Source of the DNA: Allomuricauda sp. ARW1Y1
GTDB taxonomy: Bacteria; Bacteroidota; Bacteroidia; Flavobacteriales; Flavobacteriaceae
NCBI RefSeq assembly: GCF_013407935.1
Contig: NZ_JACBZU010000001.1
Coordinates: 310,001-374,000 of the forward strand
Reading direction: 5' to 3'
Length of the DNA: 64,000 nt
Shown in pieces: positions 16,751 through 27,178 of the stretch; position 1 is the first letter of the stretch; each line of letters starts with the position of its first letter. The notes beneath the pieces are model-generated. The model worked only from the letters and a program-made list of their open reading frames with translations. It searched no databases and had not been told where the DNA came from. Both the position numbers and the translations under genes were made by a program.

Positions 16751-19700
16751 TTGGAGGGGTCTAATTTCAAAATATACAGCGCATCGGCCGGTTCGGGTAA
16801 AACCTATGCCCTTGCCAAGGCATACCTCTCCTTACTGCTCGCCAACGATTCACCTATAAAGTTTCGCCAAATACTGGCAATTACCTTTACCAACAAGGCG
16901 GTCGAGGAAATGAAGACCCGGATTCTGGACAACTTGTTCGCTTTTGGACAAGAAACTGTGCCCGAAAAACAGAAAAGTCTGTTCGTTACCCTGTGTGAAG
17001 AACTTTCCTTAACGGAGGAACAATTGCGACAACGTTCCCAACTCATCCTAAAACGGATTCTTCATAACTATTCCTTTTTTGAAATTTCTACCATAGATAA
17101 GTTCAACCACAAAATCATAAAGACCTTTGCCCGCGATCTTCATCTGTCCCAAAATTTTGAGGTAGAGCTCAATCAGGATTTATTGTTGGAAGAGGCCGTA
17201 GGGCGCTTATTGGAACGTGCAGGAAACGATGAAGAGCTCACCGAAGTACTGATTGCCTTTTCCCTCGAAAAAATCGATGATGATAAAAGCTGGGACATTA
17301 CTTACGATTTGATGGAAATCGGGAAGCTACTGTTTCAGGAGAACAATGCCGAGCACATTGAACCATTGCGTGAAAAATCCATTTCAGATTTTACCCATAT
17401 CCAAAAGCTGATTGCCTCGAAAAGCAAGGCCATTCAGGAAAAAGTGAAACAGCTTGCGCAGGATGCGCTTTTGGAAATTGAGCGACAAGGTTTTGAGTTT
17501 GCTGATTTTCCGCGGCAAATACTGCCTAACCATTTCAAAAAAATGGTGGATGGAGAACTCGACCCAAAAAAATTGTATGCCGCAAAAACATTGGAACCCA
17601 ATCTGATTGAGGGGAAATTATTGAAGGCCACAGACAAAAGGGATGTGACGGGTTTAGCTGCTTTTATCCTTCAAAATTACCTCGCCCTTAAGGAATTTAT
17701 CTATCGGCACAGTTACCTCCAAAACATTTATGGCAACATCGTACCAATGACGGTCCTGAATGAAATCGCCAAGGAAATCAAGAATATCGAATTGGACAGG
17801 GACATTGTGCCCATCTCGTCCCTGAACGCCATTCTGTCCAAAGAAATCAAAAACCAGCCGGTTCCCTTTATTTACGAGCGGATGGGCGAGAAATACCGTC
17901 ATTATTTTATCGATGAGTTTCAGGATACCTCCAAAATGCAATGGGAAAACCTTGTGCCACTCATTGGCAATGCCTTGGAAAGTGAGGATGAAAGGCACGA
18001 ACGCGGATCCTTGTTTTTGGTGGGCGATGTAAAGCAAGCCATTTATCGCTGGCGAGGTGGTAGGGCCGAGCAATTTCTCCATTTGATCAACGGAAATTCG
18101 CATCCTTTTGTAGTGGAACCGAGCGTGCACTCCTTGGATACCAACTGGCGAAGCCAAGACGAAATTGTAAACTTTAATAATAGCTTTTTCACTGTTTCGG
18201 CAGCCGTATTGGCCCAAGAGGATTATCGCAATCTTTTTTTGAACGACTCGCATCAAAAAACAAACAACAAGCCGGGCGGTTACATTCAGTTATCCTTTTT
18301 GGATGCCGATTTGGAGGATAAGGACCAAGCATACTGCGAAGAAACTTTAAAGTCGATTCAGTTTATCATTTCTGAAAACCATTCTTATGCGGATATCTGC
18401 GTTCTGGTCCGTGATAACAAAAAAGGAATGTTGTTGGCCGATTTCTTGGCCCAGCACCAAATTCCCATCATTTCTTCGGATGCGTTATTGCTCTCCAAGA
18501 ATGAAAAGGTGATTTTTTTGATTTCCATCCTCCGGATTTTCGAAAATCCCGCAGACCATGAGGCGGCTTATCATATATTAAGGTATATAAGTGCAGATGG
18601 GGAGGGTGAACACGGGTTCATTTCCCAACATTTGGATGATATCGTACCTTTCATGGCCAACGAGCATGGTTTTGATTTGAACCAATTAAAAGGTAAGCCC
18701 GTGCTCACCATATTGGAAACCGCCATAGTTCAATTTAAACTCAACCAAGGTTCCATAGCGCATATTTCCTTTTTGATGGACGAGGTACTCGACCTTGAAA
18801 AGAGGGATGGCCCAAGCGTTTATGCCTTTTTAAATTATTGGGAAACCAAAAAAGAATCGCTTTCCATTGCCGCACCGGACGGAGTGGATGCGGTAAAGAT
18901 CATGACCATCCATAAGGCCAAAGGGCTTGAGTTTCCGTTTGTGATATTTCCGTTTGCCGATTCAACATTGATCAAAAGGGACAAAAAGTCGTGGGTTGCC
19001 GCCACATCCCAAGAAGACGAAATAGGGCTGGATGAGTTCCTTTTGAACACCAAGAGCGATATGCTGGAATATAACCCCATAACACAGGCCAAATATGTGG
19101 AAGTGGAGCAAAAGTCTTTATTAGATGCTATGAACGTGCTGTATGTGGCACTCACCCGTCCTGAAAAAGGCCTGTTCATTATTACGGAAAAGAGCAAAAA
19201 GGAGATCGCAAGCATCGAAACTGCTACATCCTACCAAGACCTTTTCCAGTGGTACGTTCAGCAACAACATGTAAAGGAAACTGAACGCGGCGTGTATACC
19301 ATTGGTGTTTTTCCTTCGGAAAGCGGTATGAAAGCTGTTGAAACTGCTGAGAACTATGTCCCCTATATCACCCGAACCAAAACAGACAGTGGTTTCACCA
19401 TTTCCACCACATCGGGTCGCCTGTGGGACGACGAACGCTTGGAAGCCATCGAAATGGGGAATGTTATCCATTTTGCCTTGAGTCAAATCAAAACAACAAA
19501 AGATGTAGACCCCATTTTGGAGCGTTTGGAAATCGAGGGACATTTTCCAAAAGAGGCCTCTGCGGACATCAAACAAAAAGTATTGGACGTTGTGAACCAT
19601 CCGAAATTGGCTGATCTCTTCTCGGAACATCGTACAATTCTAAACGAGCAAGAGATTCTGACTACAGATGGAAAGTCCCTGCGTCCCGACCGAATTGTTC

Positions 19701-19867
19701 TGGATGGAAAACGGGCTACCATCATCGACTACAAAACGGGGAAAGCCTCCCCAAGTCACAAAGAACAGATTGCTAACTACGCAGCTGTTTTGAGCGAAAT
19801 GGACTTTGAGATAAAACAATCCATTATTGTTTATATTGACCAACAAATAGACCCTATTTTTGTATAA
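16751..19867 (+). CDS. UvrD-type helicase with C-terminal nuclease, AddA-like
   Basis: Predicted helicase-nuclease subunit for double-strand break processing. Walker A is SASAGSGKT (K17), Walker B FIDEFQDTSKMQW, with helicase motif VGDVKQAIYRWRGG and late motif MTIHKAKGLEFPFV. The C-terminus carries a PD-(D/E)XK nuclease, RPDRIVLDG...IIDYKTGK. 1038 residues. TTG at 16751 is the only start in frame before the Walker A motif; upstream the frame is open to 16712 without ATG or GTG. The likely partner is the gene at 22623, separated by kbl and ompA. Confidence 0.92.
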   Translation: MEGSNFKIYSASAGSGKTYALAKAYLSLLLANDSPIKFRQILAITFTNKAVEEMKTRILDNLFAFGQETVPEKQKSLFVTLCEELSLTEEQLRQRSQLILKRILHNYSFFEISTIDKFNHKIIKTFARDLHLSQNFEVELNQDLLLEEAVGRLLERAGNDEELTEVLIAFSLEKIDDDKSWDITYDLMEIGKLLFQENNAEHIEPLREKSISDFTHIQKLIASKSKAIQEKVKQLAQDALLEIERQGFEFADFPRQILPNHFKKMVDGELDPKKLYAAKTLEPNLIEGKLLKATDKRDVTGLAAFILQNYLALKEFIYRHSYLQNIYGNIVPMTVLNEIAKEIKNIELDRDIVPISSLNAILSKEIKNQPVPFIYERMGEKYRHYFIDEFQDTSKMQWENLVPLIGNALESEDERHERGSLFLVGDVKQAIYRWRGGRAEQFLHLINGNSHPFVVEPSVHSLDTNWRSQDEIVNFNNSFFTVSAAVLAQEDYRNLFLNDSHQKTNNKPGGYIQLSFLDADLEDKDQAYCEETLKSIQFIISENHSYADICVLVRDNKKGMLLADFLAQHQIPIISSDALLLSKNEKVIFLISILRIFENPADHEAAYHILRYISADGEGEHGFISQHLDDIVPFMANEHGFDLNQLKGKPVLTILETAIVQFKLNQGSIAHISFLMDEVLDLEKRDGPSVYAFLNYWETKKESLSIAAPDGVDAVKIMTIHKAKGLEFPFVIFPFADSTLIKRDKKSWVAATSQEDEIGLDEFLLNTKSDMLEYNPITQAKYVEVEQKSLLDAMNVLYVALTRPEKGLFIITEKSKKEIASIETATSYQDLFQWYVQQQHVKETERGVYTIGVFPSESGMKAVETAENYVPYITRTKTDSGFTISTTSGRLWDDERLEAIEMGNVIHFALSQIKTTKDVDPILERLEIEGHFPKEASADIKQKVLDVVNHPKLADLFSEHRTILNEQEILTTDGKSLRPDRIVLDGKRATIIDYKTGKASPSHKEQIANYAAVLSEMDFEIKQSIIVYIDQQIDPIFV

Positions 19868-19882
19868 ACCTATTTAAAAGAT

Positions 19883-21076
19883 ATGTACGGAAAAATTAAA
19901 GAGCATTTGGCCAAAGAGTTGAGGGAAATCGAAGAAGCTGGCCTATTCAAGAAAGAACGTATCATTACCTCGCCCCAAGGTGCTGTGATAAAAATCTCCA
20001 CGGGAGAAGAGGTCATTAATTTTTGTGCGAACAACTACTTGGGACTATCCTCCCACCCCGAAGTGATCCAGGCCGCCAAGGATGCCATGGATACACACGG
20101 ATTCGGTATGTCATCAGTTCGCTTTATCTGTGGAACGCAGGACATCCATAAAGAACTGGAGCAAAAAATCGCCCATTTCTATGGAACAGAAGATACCATA
20201 TTATATGCGGCGGCCTTCGATGCGAACGGAGGAGTCTTTGAGCCCTTGCTCACTGCGGAAGATGCTATTATCTCCGATTCGCTGAACCACGCTTCCATTA
20301 TTGACGGGGTGCGTTTGTGCAAGGCAAAACGTTACCGCTATGCGAACAACGATATGGCCGATTTGGAGAAACAACTCAAACAAAGCAATGCGGATGGGGC
20401 TCGATTCAAGATTATCGTTACAGATGGAGTGTTCTCAATGGATGGTTTATTGGCTCCATTGGACAAAATATGTGATTTAGCAGATAAATACGATGCCTTG
20501 GTCATGATAGATGAATGCCATGCTGCCGGATTTATTGGCGAAACAGGCCGTGGCACCCTGGAAGAAAAGGGTGTAATGGACCGCATCGATATTATTACAG
20601 GTACTTTGGGCAAGGCTCTGGGCGGTGCGATGGGAGGTTACACCACTGGTAAAAAGGAAATCATAGAACTGCTGCGCCAGCGCTCCCGACCATATTTGTT
20701 CTCCAATTCCTTGGCACCGGCCATTGTGGGGGCATCCATTAAGGTATTCGACATGTTGGATAAGGACACCACCCTACGGGATAAATTGCAGCACAACACG
20801 GAATACTTTAAAAAAGGAATGAAAGAAGCAGGTTTTGATATTATCGATGGCGATTCTGCCATAGTCCCCGTAATGCTTTATGACGCCAAGCTATCCCAAG
20901 ATATGGCAGATATGCTGTTAAAAGAGGGCATTTATGTGATAGGTTTCTTCTATCCTGTGGTTCCCAAGGACAAGGCAAGAATACGTGTGCAGCTCTCTGC
21001 GGCCCACGAAAAGGAGCATTTGGACCAGGCAATTAATGCCTTTATTAAAGTAGGAAAGTCGTTAAATGTCATCTAA
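19883..21076 (+). CDS. kbl: Glycine C-acetyltransferase (2-amino-3-ketobutyrate CoA ligase)
   Basis: PLP enzyme of threonine breakdown that cleaves 2-amino-3-oxobutyrate with CoA into glycine and acetyl-CoA. 397 residues, the normal length. The PLP lysine is at about residue 244 in [15 protein letters not shown]; the aspartate that holds the cofactor is in MIDECHAAG. It starts 16 bp after the AddA-like gene. Threonine dehydrogenase, the usual partner, is not in the window. Confidence 0.95.
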   Translation: MYGKIKEHLAKELREIEEAGLFKKERIITSPQGAVIKISTGEEVINFCANNYLGLSSHPEVIQAAKDAMDTHGFGMSSVRFICGTQDIHKELEQKIAHFYGTEDTILYAAAFDANGGVFEPLLTAEDAIISDSLNHASIIDGVRLCKAKRYRYANNDMADLEKQLKQSNADGARFKIIVTDGVFSMDGLLAPLDKICDLADKYDALVMIDECHAAGFIGETGRGTLEEKGVMDRIDIITGTLGKALGGAMGGYTTGKKEIIELLRQRSRPYLFSNSLAPAIVGASIKVFDMLDKDTTLRDKLQHNTEYFKKGMKEAGFDIIDGDSAIVPVMLYDAKLSQDMADMLLKEGIYVIGFFYPVVPKDKARIRVQLSAAHEKEHLDQAINAFIKVGKSLNVI

Positions 21077-21134
21077 AATCGACGAAATGCAATAAATCTT
21101 CTGGCAAATGAGTCAAAAAAAAAGAAATTTAGAT

Positions 21135-21165
21135 TTTGTTAATAAGTCTTAACAACTTACATTTG
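21135..21165 (+). promoter_or_regulatory. Bacteroidota-type promoter of ompA
   Basis: TTTG at 21135-21138, a spacer of exactly 19 nt, then TACATTTG at 21158-21165: a full match to the TTTG/TAnnTTTG pattern. It places the transcription start about 30 bp before the ATG at 21200, consistent with a strongly expressed gene. Confidence 0.8.
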
Positions 21166-21199
21166 CTGCTGATAAACACTTAAACTTAAAATTTTGAGC

Positions 21200-22558
21200 A
21201 TGAAACATCTTAGCAAATTATTGGTTGTTGCTCTTGTATTTGTAGGGATCAACAGCATACAAGCGCAAGACGAAAATAATCCCTGGCAGGTAAGCATAGG
21301 GGTGAATGCAATAGACGTCTATCCTACAAATGATGAGAACAACCCGTTCTCCAGTACTACATTGTTCGATGAGTACTTCAACGTAACCGATCACTGGAAC
21401 ATTTTGCCATCTGTATCATACATTGGCGTTTCCAAGTACATCGGTGATGGTTTCTCTGTAGGAGCTAGAGGTTCTTTGAACAGAATCGAAAAATTGGGAG
21501 ACTTCGATGCCGATGATCTTTCTCACTACGCTATAGATGGTACCATTAAGTATAACATCCTTAAAAACACCGTAGTTGATCCTTTCGTAGAGATCGGTGG
21601 TGGTTATACTTGGGTTGATGAAATCGGTGCTGGTACCGTTAATGGTGGTATTGGTGTTAACTTCTGGTTTTCTGACAACCTTGGTTTCACACTTCAAACA
21701 CAATATAAGCACGCTTTCGAGGATTACTTGGTAAAGCACTTCCAGCACATGGCTGGTCTTAGCATCAAATTTGGTGGTACTGACACTGATGGTGATGGTA
21801 TCTACGACAAAGACGATGCTTGTCCAGAAGTAGCTGGTCTTGCAGCTTTCAACGGATGTCCTGATTCTGACGGTGATGGTATCGAGGATGCAAAAGATGC
21901 TTGTCCTAACGAAGCTGGTTCCAAAGAAATGAACGGATGTCCTGATTCTGACGGTGACGGTGTTGCCGATAAAGATGATGCTTGTCCAAACACTGCTGGT
22001 CTTCCTGCACTAGCTGGTTGTCCTGATGCTGACGGTGACGGTGTTGCCGATAAAGATGATGAGTGTCCTAACGAAGCTGGACCTGCTGCTAACAACGGAT
22101 GCCCTTGGCCAGATTCTGACGGTGACGGTGTACTTGACAAAGATGATCAGTGTCCAGAAGTTGCCGGTACTGTTGCTAACAACGGATGCCCAGAAGTAAC
22201 TGAGGAAGTTCAGAAGCAATTGAACGACTACGCTAGAACTATCTTGTTCGATACTGGTAAGTCTTCTATCAAAGCAGAATCTACTTCTGTAATGGTTGAC
22301 ATCATCCAAATCTTGAACGAGTATCCTACTGCTAAGTTTACTGTAGAAGGTCACACTGACAGCGTAGGTAGCGACCAATTGAACCAAAAACTTTCTGAGG
22401 AAAGAGCTAATTCTGTTAGAAACTTCTTGATCGACAAAGGAATCGATGCCGGTAGATTGACTGCCATCGGTTACGGTGAAGAGAAGCCAATCGCTACCAA
22501 CAACACAAGAGCTGGTAGAGCACAGAACAGACGAGTTGAAATCAACTTGGTGAAGTAA
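21200..22558 (+). CDS. OmpA-family outer membrane protein with thrombospondin type-3 repeats
   Basis: Abundant outer-membrane/peptidoglycan anchor. The start is MKHLSKLL, three residues of the longer frame being dropped; a signal peptide ends ...SIQAQ (23). A beta-barrel-like region runs to about 190, then five DxDGDGxxDxxDxCP calcium-binding repeats (about 195-330), then the C-terminal OmpA domain binding peptidoglycan ([20 protein letters not shown]). 452 residues. Codon use is strongly biased (GGT, GCT, CTT), unlike its neighbours, a sign of high expression. Own promoter and terminator. Confidence 0.95.
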   Translation: MKHLSKLLVVALVFVGINSIQAQDENNPWQVSIGVNAIDVYPTNDENNPFSSTTLFDEYFNVTDHWNILPSVSYIGVSKYIGDGFSVGARGSLNRIEKLGDFDADDLSHYAIDGTIKYNILKNTVVDPFVEIGGGYTWVDEIGAGTVNGGIGVNFWFSDNLGFTLQTQYKHAFEDYLVKHFQHMAGLSIKFGGTDTDGDGIYDKDDACPEVAGLAAFNGCPDSDGDGIEDAKDACPNEAGSKEMNGCPDSDGDGVADKDDACPNTAGLPALAGCPDADGDGVADKDDECPNEAGPAANNGCPWPDSDGDGVLDKDDQCPEVAGTVANNGCPEVTEEVQKQLNDYARTILFDTGKSSIKAESTSVMVDIIQILNEYPTAKFTVEGHTDSVGSDQLNQKLSEERANSVRNFLIDKGIDAGRLTAIGYGEEKPIATNNTRAGRAQNRRVEINLVK

Positions 22559-22580
22559 TAAAAGAAACAAAGTTTTCTTG

Positions 22581-22612
22581 AAAAAGGCTCCGCAAATGCG
22601 GGGCCTTTTTTA
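22581..22612 (+). terminator. Terminator of ompA
   Basis: AAAAAGGC-CCGCAAATGCGG-GCCTTTTTT hairpin with T-tract, 22 bp past the stop codon and 10 bp before the AddB-like start. Confidence 0.85.
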
Positions 22613-22622
22613 TTTTTAATCC

Positions 22623-25355
22623 ATGCAGCAGACTTTTCTCGAATATGTGCTGGACGACCTGGCAAATAAGCAACTGGACATTACCCAATGTACCTTTGTG
22701 CTTCCTAGTAAACGTTCAGGAACATTCTTGAAAAAGTATATCTCCGAACGCCTTGTAAAAAACATATTCAGTCCAGAAATACTATCCATTCAAGAATTCA
22801 TCGGAAATCTTACGGATATCAAGCAAGCTTCCAACATTGATTTGCTGTTGGCGCTCTATGAAGTATACAAAGCTTCGCAAAAAGAAGACCCGGACGACTT
22901 TGCCTCCTTCATGAATTGGGGGCAAACCCTGCTGCAGGACTTTAATGAAATCGACGGCTACCTTATTCCTGCGAAAGACATCTTAAATTACCTTTCCGCC
23001 ATCAAGGAAATTAACCACTGGTCCACCAGCAAGGATAAATCCGAACTTGTGGAAAATTACCTGCAGCTGTGGAAGAACCTAGAAAGTATTTACGAACGCT
23101 TCTACGCCAGCTTGATAGCACAAAAACGCGGCTACCAAGGGTTGATTCAACGTGAGGCGGTAAAAGTACTTCAGCAAGAAAGTCCCAAGGGAAATAAATC
23201 AAACCCCATCGTATTTGTGGGCTTTAATGCATTGAACAATGCAGAGTCTCACATTATCCAGCACTATCTGGAAACAGGAAATTCCCACATCTACTGGGAT
23301 ATCGATTCCTATTTTTTGAACGACCCTATCCATGATGCAGGGCTTTTTATTCGGAACTATCAGTTTAATTGGCCTTATTACAAACATGGGCACAAAATAA
23401 CGCCACAGAACAACTTTCTCTCCGAAAAGAACATCGTTATCACAGGAGTACCCAAAAACATCTCACAGACAAAGTATGTGGGTCAATTATTGGGGGAGCT
23501 CGATACAAACAGCGAGATAGACATCAAAAAGACTGCCTTGGTCCTTGCGGATGAGACTTTGCTCAACCCGATGTTGCATGCGGTACCAGAGAATATTCCA
23601 GAAGTGAACATTACGATGGGAATGCCCTTGAACAAAACGGTGCTCTACTCCTTTTTTATCAGTTATCTGGAGCTTCAACTCAACGCTTCGGAGAATGGAT
23701 GGTTCTACAAGCGCGTACTGGAATTTATTTCCAATCCGTATGCCTTAACGCTATCCACTGAAGATCAGGGGAATTTTGCCCAAAAAATGTCCAAGGACAT
23801 CAAAGAACACAACCTTATACATCTCAATAAGGCGGCCCTAACGAAATATCCAAAAGCCCAAACGTTGTTGTCCATCATATTTCCAGATAGCGCCCCATCC
23901 CCCATGGAATGGATACAACACAGTTTAACACTCATTGAGCACCTTAAGACCATCTACCAAAAAGAAAAAAATGCGCTCGAACTGGAATATTTGTATCGAT
24001 TTTATACGCTTTATAATCAATTGGGACAGTATTTGGACAAAGTGGATTTTATGGGTGAACTGAAATCCATCAAAAACTTGTTCAAACAATTGGCGAATAT
24101 GGAATCCTTGGATTTTATCGGTCAGCCGCTGACCGGTTTTCAGATTATGGGAATGTTGGAAAGCCGAAACTTGGATTTTGAAACGGTTATCATCACCTCG
24201 GTGAACGAAGGCATACTGCCCTCGGGAAAATCGAACAATTCCTTTATTCCTTTTGATGTGAAACGGGATTACGGCCTTCCCACTTACAAGGAAAAAGATG
24301 CCATCTACGTCTACCACTTTTACCGCCTGATTCAGCGCGCGAAGAACATTTACATTACCTATAACACCGAACCTGATGTACTTGAAGGTGGCGAGAAAAG
24401 CAGACTGATCACCCAATTGCTCACCGATGAACGATTAAAAGGCAATGTAAAACACTCCATCGCCACACCAAAAATTACCATTGAGGCCAAACAGCCTATC
24501 CAGATCCAAAAGGATAAAAAGCTCATGGAGGATTTAAAAGCGTTTGCCCAAAAAGGGTTTTCGCCCACCTCGCTCACCAATTATATTAAGAATCCTATCG
24601 ATTTTTACACAAGAAATATCCTTAAAATCAATGATTTGGATGAAGTGGAGGAAAATATCGCGGCCAACACCTTTGGCACCATTATCCACGATAGTTTGGA
24701 ACAGCTCTACACTCCTCTCATTGGTAACACGTTGACCGAGGAACATATCAAAAGCTTAAAAAAAGAAGTGCCCCAAGTGGTGCAGCAGCATTTTAGCAAA
24801 AACCTATCAGGGGTCGATGTTTCCAAAGGAAGGTTTCTGTTGGTGTATAATGTTATCCTGAAATATCTGTACAACTTCTTTGACAACGAAATAAACCAAC
24901 TAAAACGTCATCACATCAAAATACTGGCTTTGGAAGAACGCTATGAAGCCTTGATAAACTTTCCAGAACTAGACTTTCCCATCAAGCTAAAAGGAACTTT
25001 GGACCGTGTGGATGAATTTGACGGTACCATCCGTATCATCGACTACAAAACGGGCAAAGTAGATTCCAAAAACGTGAAGATATCGGATTGGGAAGACTTG
25101 ATTACAGATTTCGACAAGAGCAAAGCCTTTCAATTGTTATGCTATGCCTACCTGTATGCCAAAAAACACGGCAAAACGGATGTCGAAGCAGGAATCATCT
25201 CCTTTAAGAAACTGAGCCAAGGGCTATTACCTTTTTCAGAGGACAAGGACACCCGAATACATTCGGATACCCTTGCCCAATTTGAAACTTATCTATTTCG
25301 ATTGATTGGGGAGATTTGTGATGCCACAATTCCCCTAACAGAGAAAATCGACTGA
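22623..25355 (+). CDS. PD-(D/E)XK nuclease family protein, AddB-like
   Basis: 910-residue predicted partner of the AddA-like protein. The N-terminus has a degenerate nucleotide-binding loop (VLPSKRSGTF, no GK[ST]), as in AddB. The nuclease domain is at the C-terminus with GTLDRVDEFDG...RIIDYKTGK. AddB of Bacillus carries a four-cysteine iron-sulfur cluster; only three cysteines exist in this whole protein, and the usual YxxCP site reads YIKNPIDFY, so the cluster is absent. The stop codon touches the end of the convergent SDR gene. Confidence 0.85.
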   Translation: MQQTFLEYVLDDLANKQLDITQCTFVLPSKRSGTFLKKYISERLVKNIFSPEILSIQEFIGNLTDIKQASNIDLLLALYEVYKASQKEDPDDFASFMNWGQTLLQDFNEIDGYLIPAKDILNYLSAIKEINHWSTSKDKSELVENYLQLWKNLESIYERFYASLIAQKRGYQGLIQREAVKVLQQESPKGNKSNPIVFVGFNALNNAESHIIQHYLETGNSHIYWDIDSYFLNDPIHDAGLFIRNYQFNWPYYKHGHKITPQNNFLSEKNIVITGVPKNISQTKYVGQLLGELDTNSEIDIKKTALVLADETLLNPMLHAVPENIPEVNITMGMPLNKTVLYSFFISYLELQLNASENGWFYKRVLEFISNPYALTLSTEDQGNFAQKMSKDIKEHNLIHLNKAALTKYPKAQTLLSIIFPDSAPSPMEWIQHSLTLIEHLKTIYQKEKNALELEYLYRFYTLYNQLGQYLDKVDFMGELKSIKNLFKQLANMESLDFIGQPLTGFQIMGMLESRNLDFETVIITSVNEGILPSGKSNNSFIPFDVKRDYGLPTYKEKDAIYVYHFYRLIQRAKNIYITYNTEPDVLEGGEKSRLITQLLTDERLKGNVKHSIATPKITIEAKQPIQIQKDKKLMEDLKAFAQKGFSPTSLTNYIKNPIDFYTRNILKINDLDEVEENIAANTFGTIIHDSLEQLYTPLIGNTLTEEHIKSLKKEVPQVVQQHFSKNLSGVDVSKGRFLLVYNVILKYLYNFFDNEINQLKRHHIKILALEERYEALINFPELDFPIKLKGTLDRVDEFDGTIRIIDYKTGKVDSKNVKISDWEDLITDFDKSKAFQLLCYAYLYAKKHGKTDVEAGIISFKKLSQGLLPFSEDKDTRIHSDTLAQFETYLFRLIGEICDATIPLTEKID

Positions 25356-26066
25356 TTATTTTAAATCCGGACGTGTGGGACGTACCTCGATTTTACTGGG
25401 CAAGGTACGTGGATGCATCGTCAATAAATCAATGACCAACTTTCCAATGTCCTCCGGTTGAATTTTCCACGCATCCTTGTCGGATGGTTCATTATTATTG
25501 AAATGTGATGCTACCGAACCGGGCATAATGGTGGTGACCTTGATGTTGTATGGCCTTAAATCGAGCATAGCAGCCTGGGTAAATCCGACCACTCCAAACT
25601 TAGTGGCGTTATAGCCTGCTCCCTGTGCAAAAAAGTTGGTGCCTGCCAAACTGGCCAAGGTCATATAATACCCTTCAGATTTTTTCAGCGCGTCAACTGA
25701 TGCTTTTAAGGTATGATACACTCCATTCAAATTGGTATTAATCATTTGGTGCCATTTGTCATCACCCAACTCATCGACAGGTGCAAAATGTCCAACCCCT
25801 GCATTGGCCATCACTACATCTAATTGTCCCCATTTATCCAATATGGCGGCAACTGCCTTTTGTTCATCTTCCAATTGGGAAACATCGGATACCAATCCCA
25901 AAACATGGTCGGGACGATCTAACCCTTTTACGGCCGCATCGGCACTTTCTTGACTACGGCCACTAATGGCCACTTTCATGCCTTGCTCCAATAAACTTTC
26001 GGCAATTCCGTATCCGATACCTTTGGTGCCTCCTGTGATGTATGCTACTTTTCCTTCTAGTTTCAT
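25356..26066 (-). CDS. Short-chain dehydrogenase/reductase
   Basis: 236-residue NAD(P)-dependent oxidoreductase. The cofactor loop TGGTKGIGYGIAE is at the N-terminus, NAG at NAGVGHF, and the catalytic YxxxK is YNATK, with the serine in TLASLAG. No signal peptide. The substrate cannot be inferred; the family covers sugars, fatty acyls and ketones. It ends directly against the AddB-like gene on the other strand. Confidence 0.92.
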   Translation of the reverse strand: MKLEGKVAYITGGTKGIGYGIAESLLEQGMKVAISGRSQESADAAVKGLDRPDHVLGLVSDVSQLEDEQKAVAAILDKWGQLDVVMANAGVGHFAPVDELGDDKWHQMINTNLNGVYHTLKASVDALKKSEGYYMTLASLAGTNFFAQGAGYNATKFGVVGFTQAAMLDLRPYNIKVTTIMPGSVASHFNNNEPSDKDAWKIQPEDIGKLVIDLLTMHPRTLPSKIEVRPTRPDLK

Positions 26067-26252
26067 GTTGATTTTGTTTTGAAGTAAAGTTCAAAAAAGC
26101 AGGGACCAAATACAAAAAATCCATCCTAAAGGATGGTTAATGTTTGAATGTGGTCTGACTTTATTGAAAATTGATATTTTTATTTCATCTTAAAAATCGA
26201 AACCCATACCGTACCACAAATCCCGAAGCGCCAACGGCTGCAGGAATATGGT

Positions 26253-27056
26253 GTGGGTATTTTTGAAGCCTTCCCCACAAAATCGGCACTGAAAAAAGCG
26301 TTAAAGAAAGGTTACATCAAAGTAGATGGCGTAATTGCCAGTACAGCTACACTCATCTCTGGTGGCGAGCAAATTTCCTTGGACATTCCCCTAGAAACCA
26401 CTACCAAGAGATCCTTTGCATTGCTCTTAAACGTGTTGTTTGAAGACGACTACTTGGCCGCCATCCACAAACCCGCTGGAATAGAAGTGAGCGGAAACAA
26501 GTTCAAGACCCTTGCCAATGCCTTACCAAAAAACCTTGAACCAAGTTCACTTTCGGATGCTACCATTCCGCAACCCGTCCACCGATTGGATTATGCTACC
26601 ACGGGAATTGTTTTGGTGGGCAAAACCGCCAGTAGCATTCGTGCTTTGAACAAATTGTTCGAAGAAAAAAAGATTATCAAAACCTATTATGCCATTACCA
26701 TTGGCAACATGAAAAGAAATGGCAGGATTGAAACGGTTATCGACGGTAAACCAGCACAATCCGATTATGAAGTTATGAAATCTGTCCCCTCCGAGCGTTT
26801 CGGCTTCCTGAATTTAGTAAAATTGCATCCCAAAACGGGCAGAAGGCACCAATTACGCAAACACCTGTTTAGCATTGGAAATCCAATTCTTGGTGATAAG
26901 GATTATGGCTTGGACAAGTTGATTTTAAAAGGCAAGGGGTTATACCTGCATGCCTATTCCCTGGAATTTGACCACCCCTTTACTAAAAAACCAATACATA
27001 TTACGGATGGGCTTCCAGAGAAATTTGGGAAGATATTCGATGGCAAAGGAGGATAA
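26253..27056 (+). CDS. RluA-family RNA pseudouridine synthase, N-terminus uncertain
   Basis: Isomerises uridine to pseudouridine in rRNA or tRNA. The catalytic motif HRLDYATTGIVLVGKT holds the aspartate; an S4-like RNA-binding segment (SALKKALKKGYIKVDG) precedes it. The GTG at 26253 gives 267 residues. The frame is open and looks coding from about 26187 (IETHTVPQIPKRQRLQEYG), the usual family N-terminus, yet no ATG, GTG or TTG exists there: the start is either the GTG or a rare codon such as ATC at 26187. The target uridine is unknown. Confidence 0.88.
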   Translation: MGIFEAFPTKSALKKALKKGYIKVDGVIASTATLISGGEQISLDIPLETTTKRSFALLLNVLFEDDYLAAIHKPAGIEVSGNKFKTLANALPKNLEPSSLSDATIPQPVHRLDYATTGIVLVGKTASSIRALNKLFEEKKIIKTYYAITIGNMKRNGRIETVIDGKPAQSDYEVMKSVPSERFGFLNLVKLHPKTGRRHQLRKHLFSIGNPILGDKDYGLDKLILKGKGLYLHAYSLEFDHPFTKKPIHITDGLPEKFGKIFDGKGG

Positions 27057-27178
27057 AACTTTCGGGCAGAAGGTTCTTTGGCGATTTTAATATGCAGACC
27101 ATTCCCATTGCTGTCAAACAACACTTCATTAAGGTTAAAATCAATATATTTAGGATTCTTAACTCTTTTATCTGCTAA

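Noticed and set aside
21790-22190. Tandem DNA repeats resembling a repeat array
   Set aside because: They encode the thrombospondin type-3 repeats of the OmpA-family protein; unit spacing follows codons, so it is not a CRISPR or satellite.
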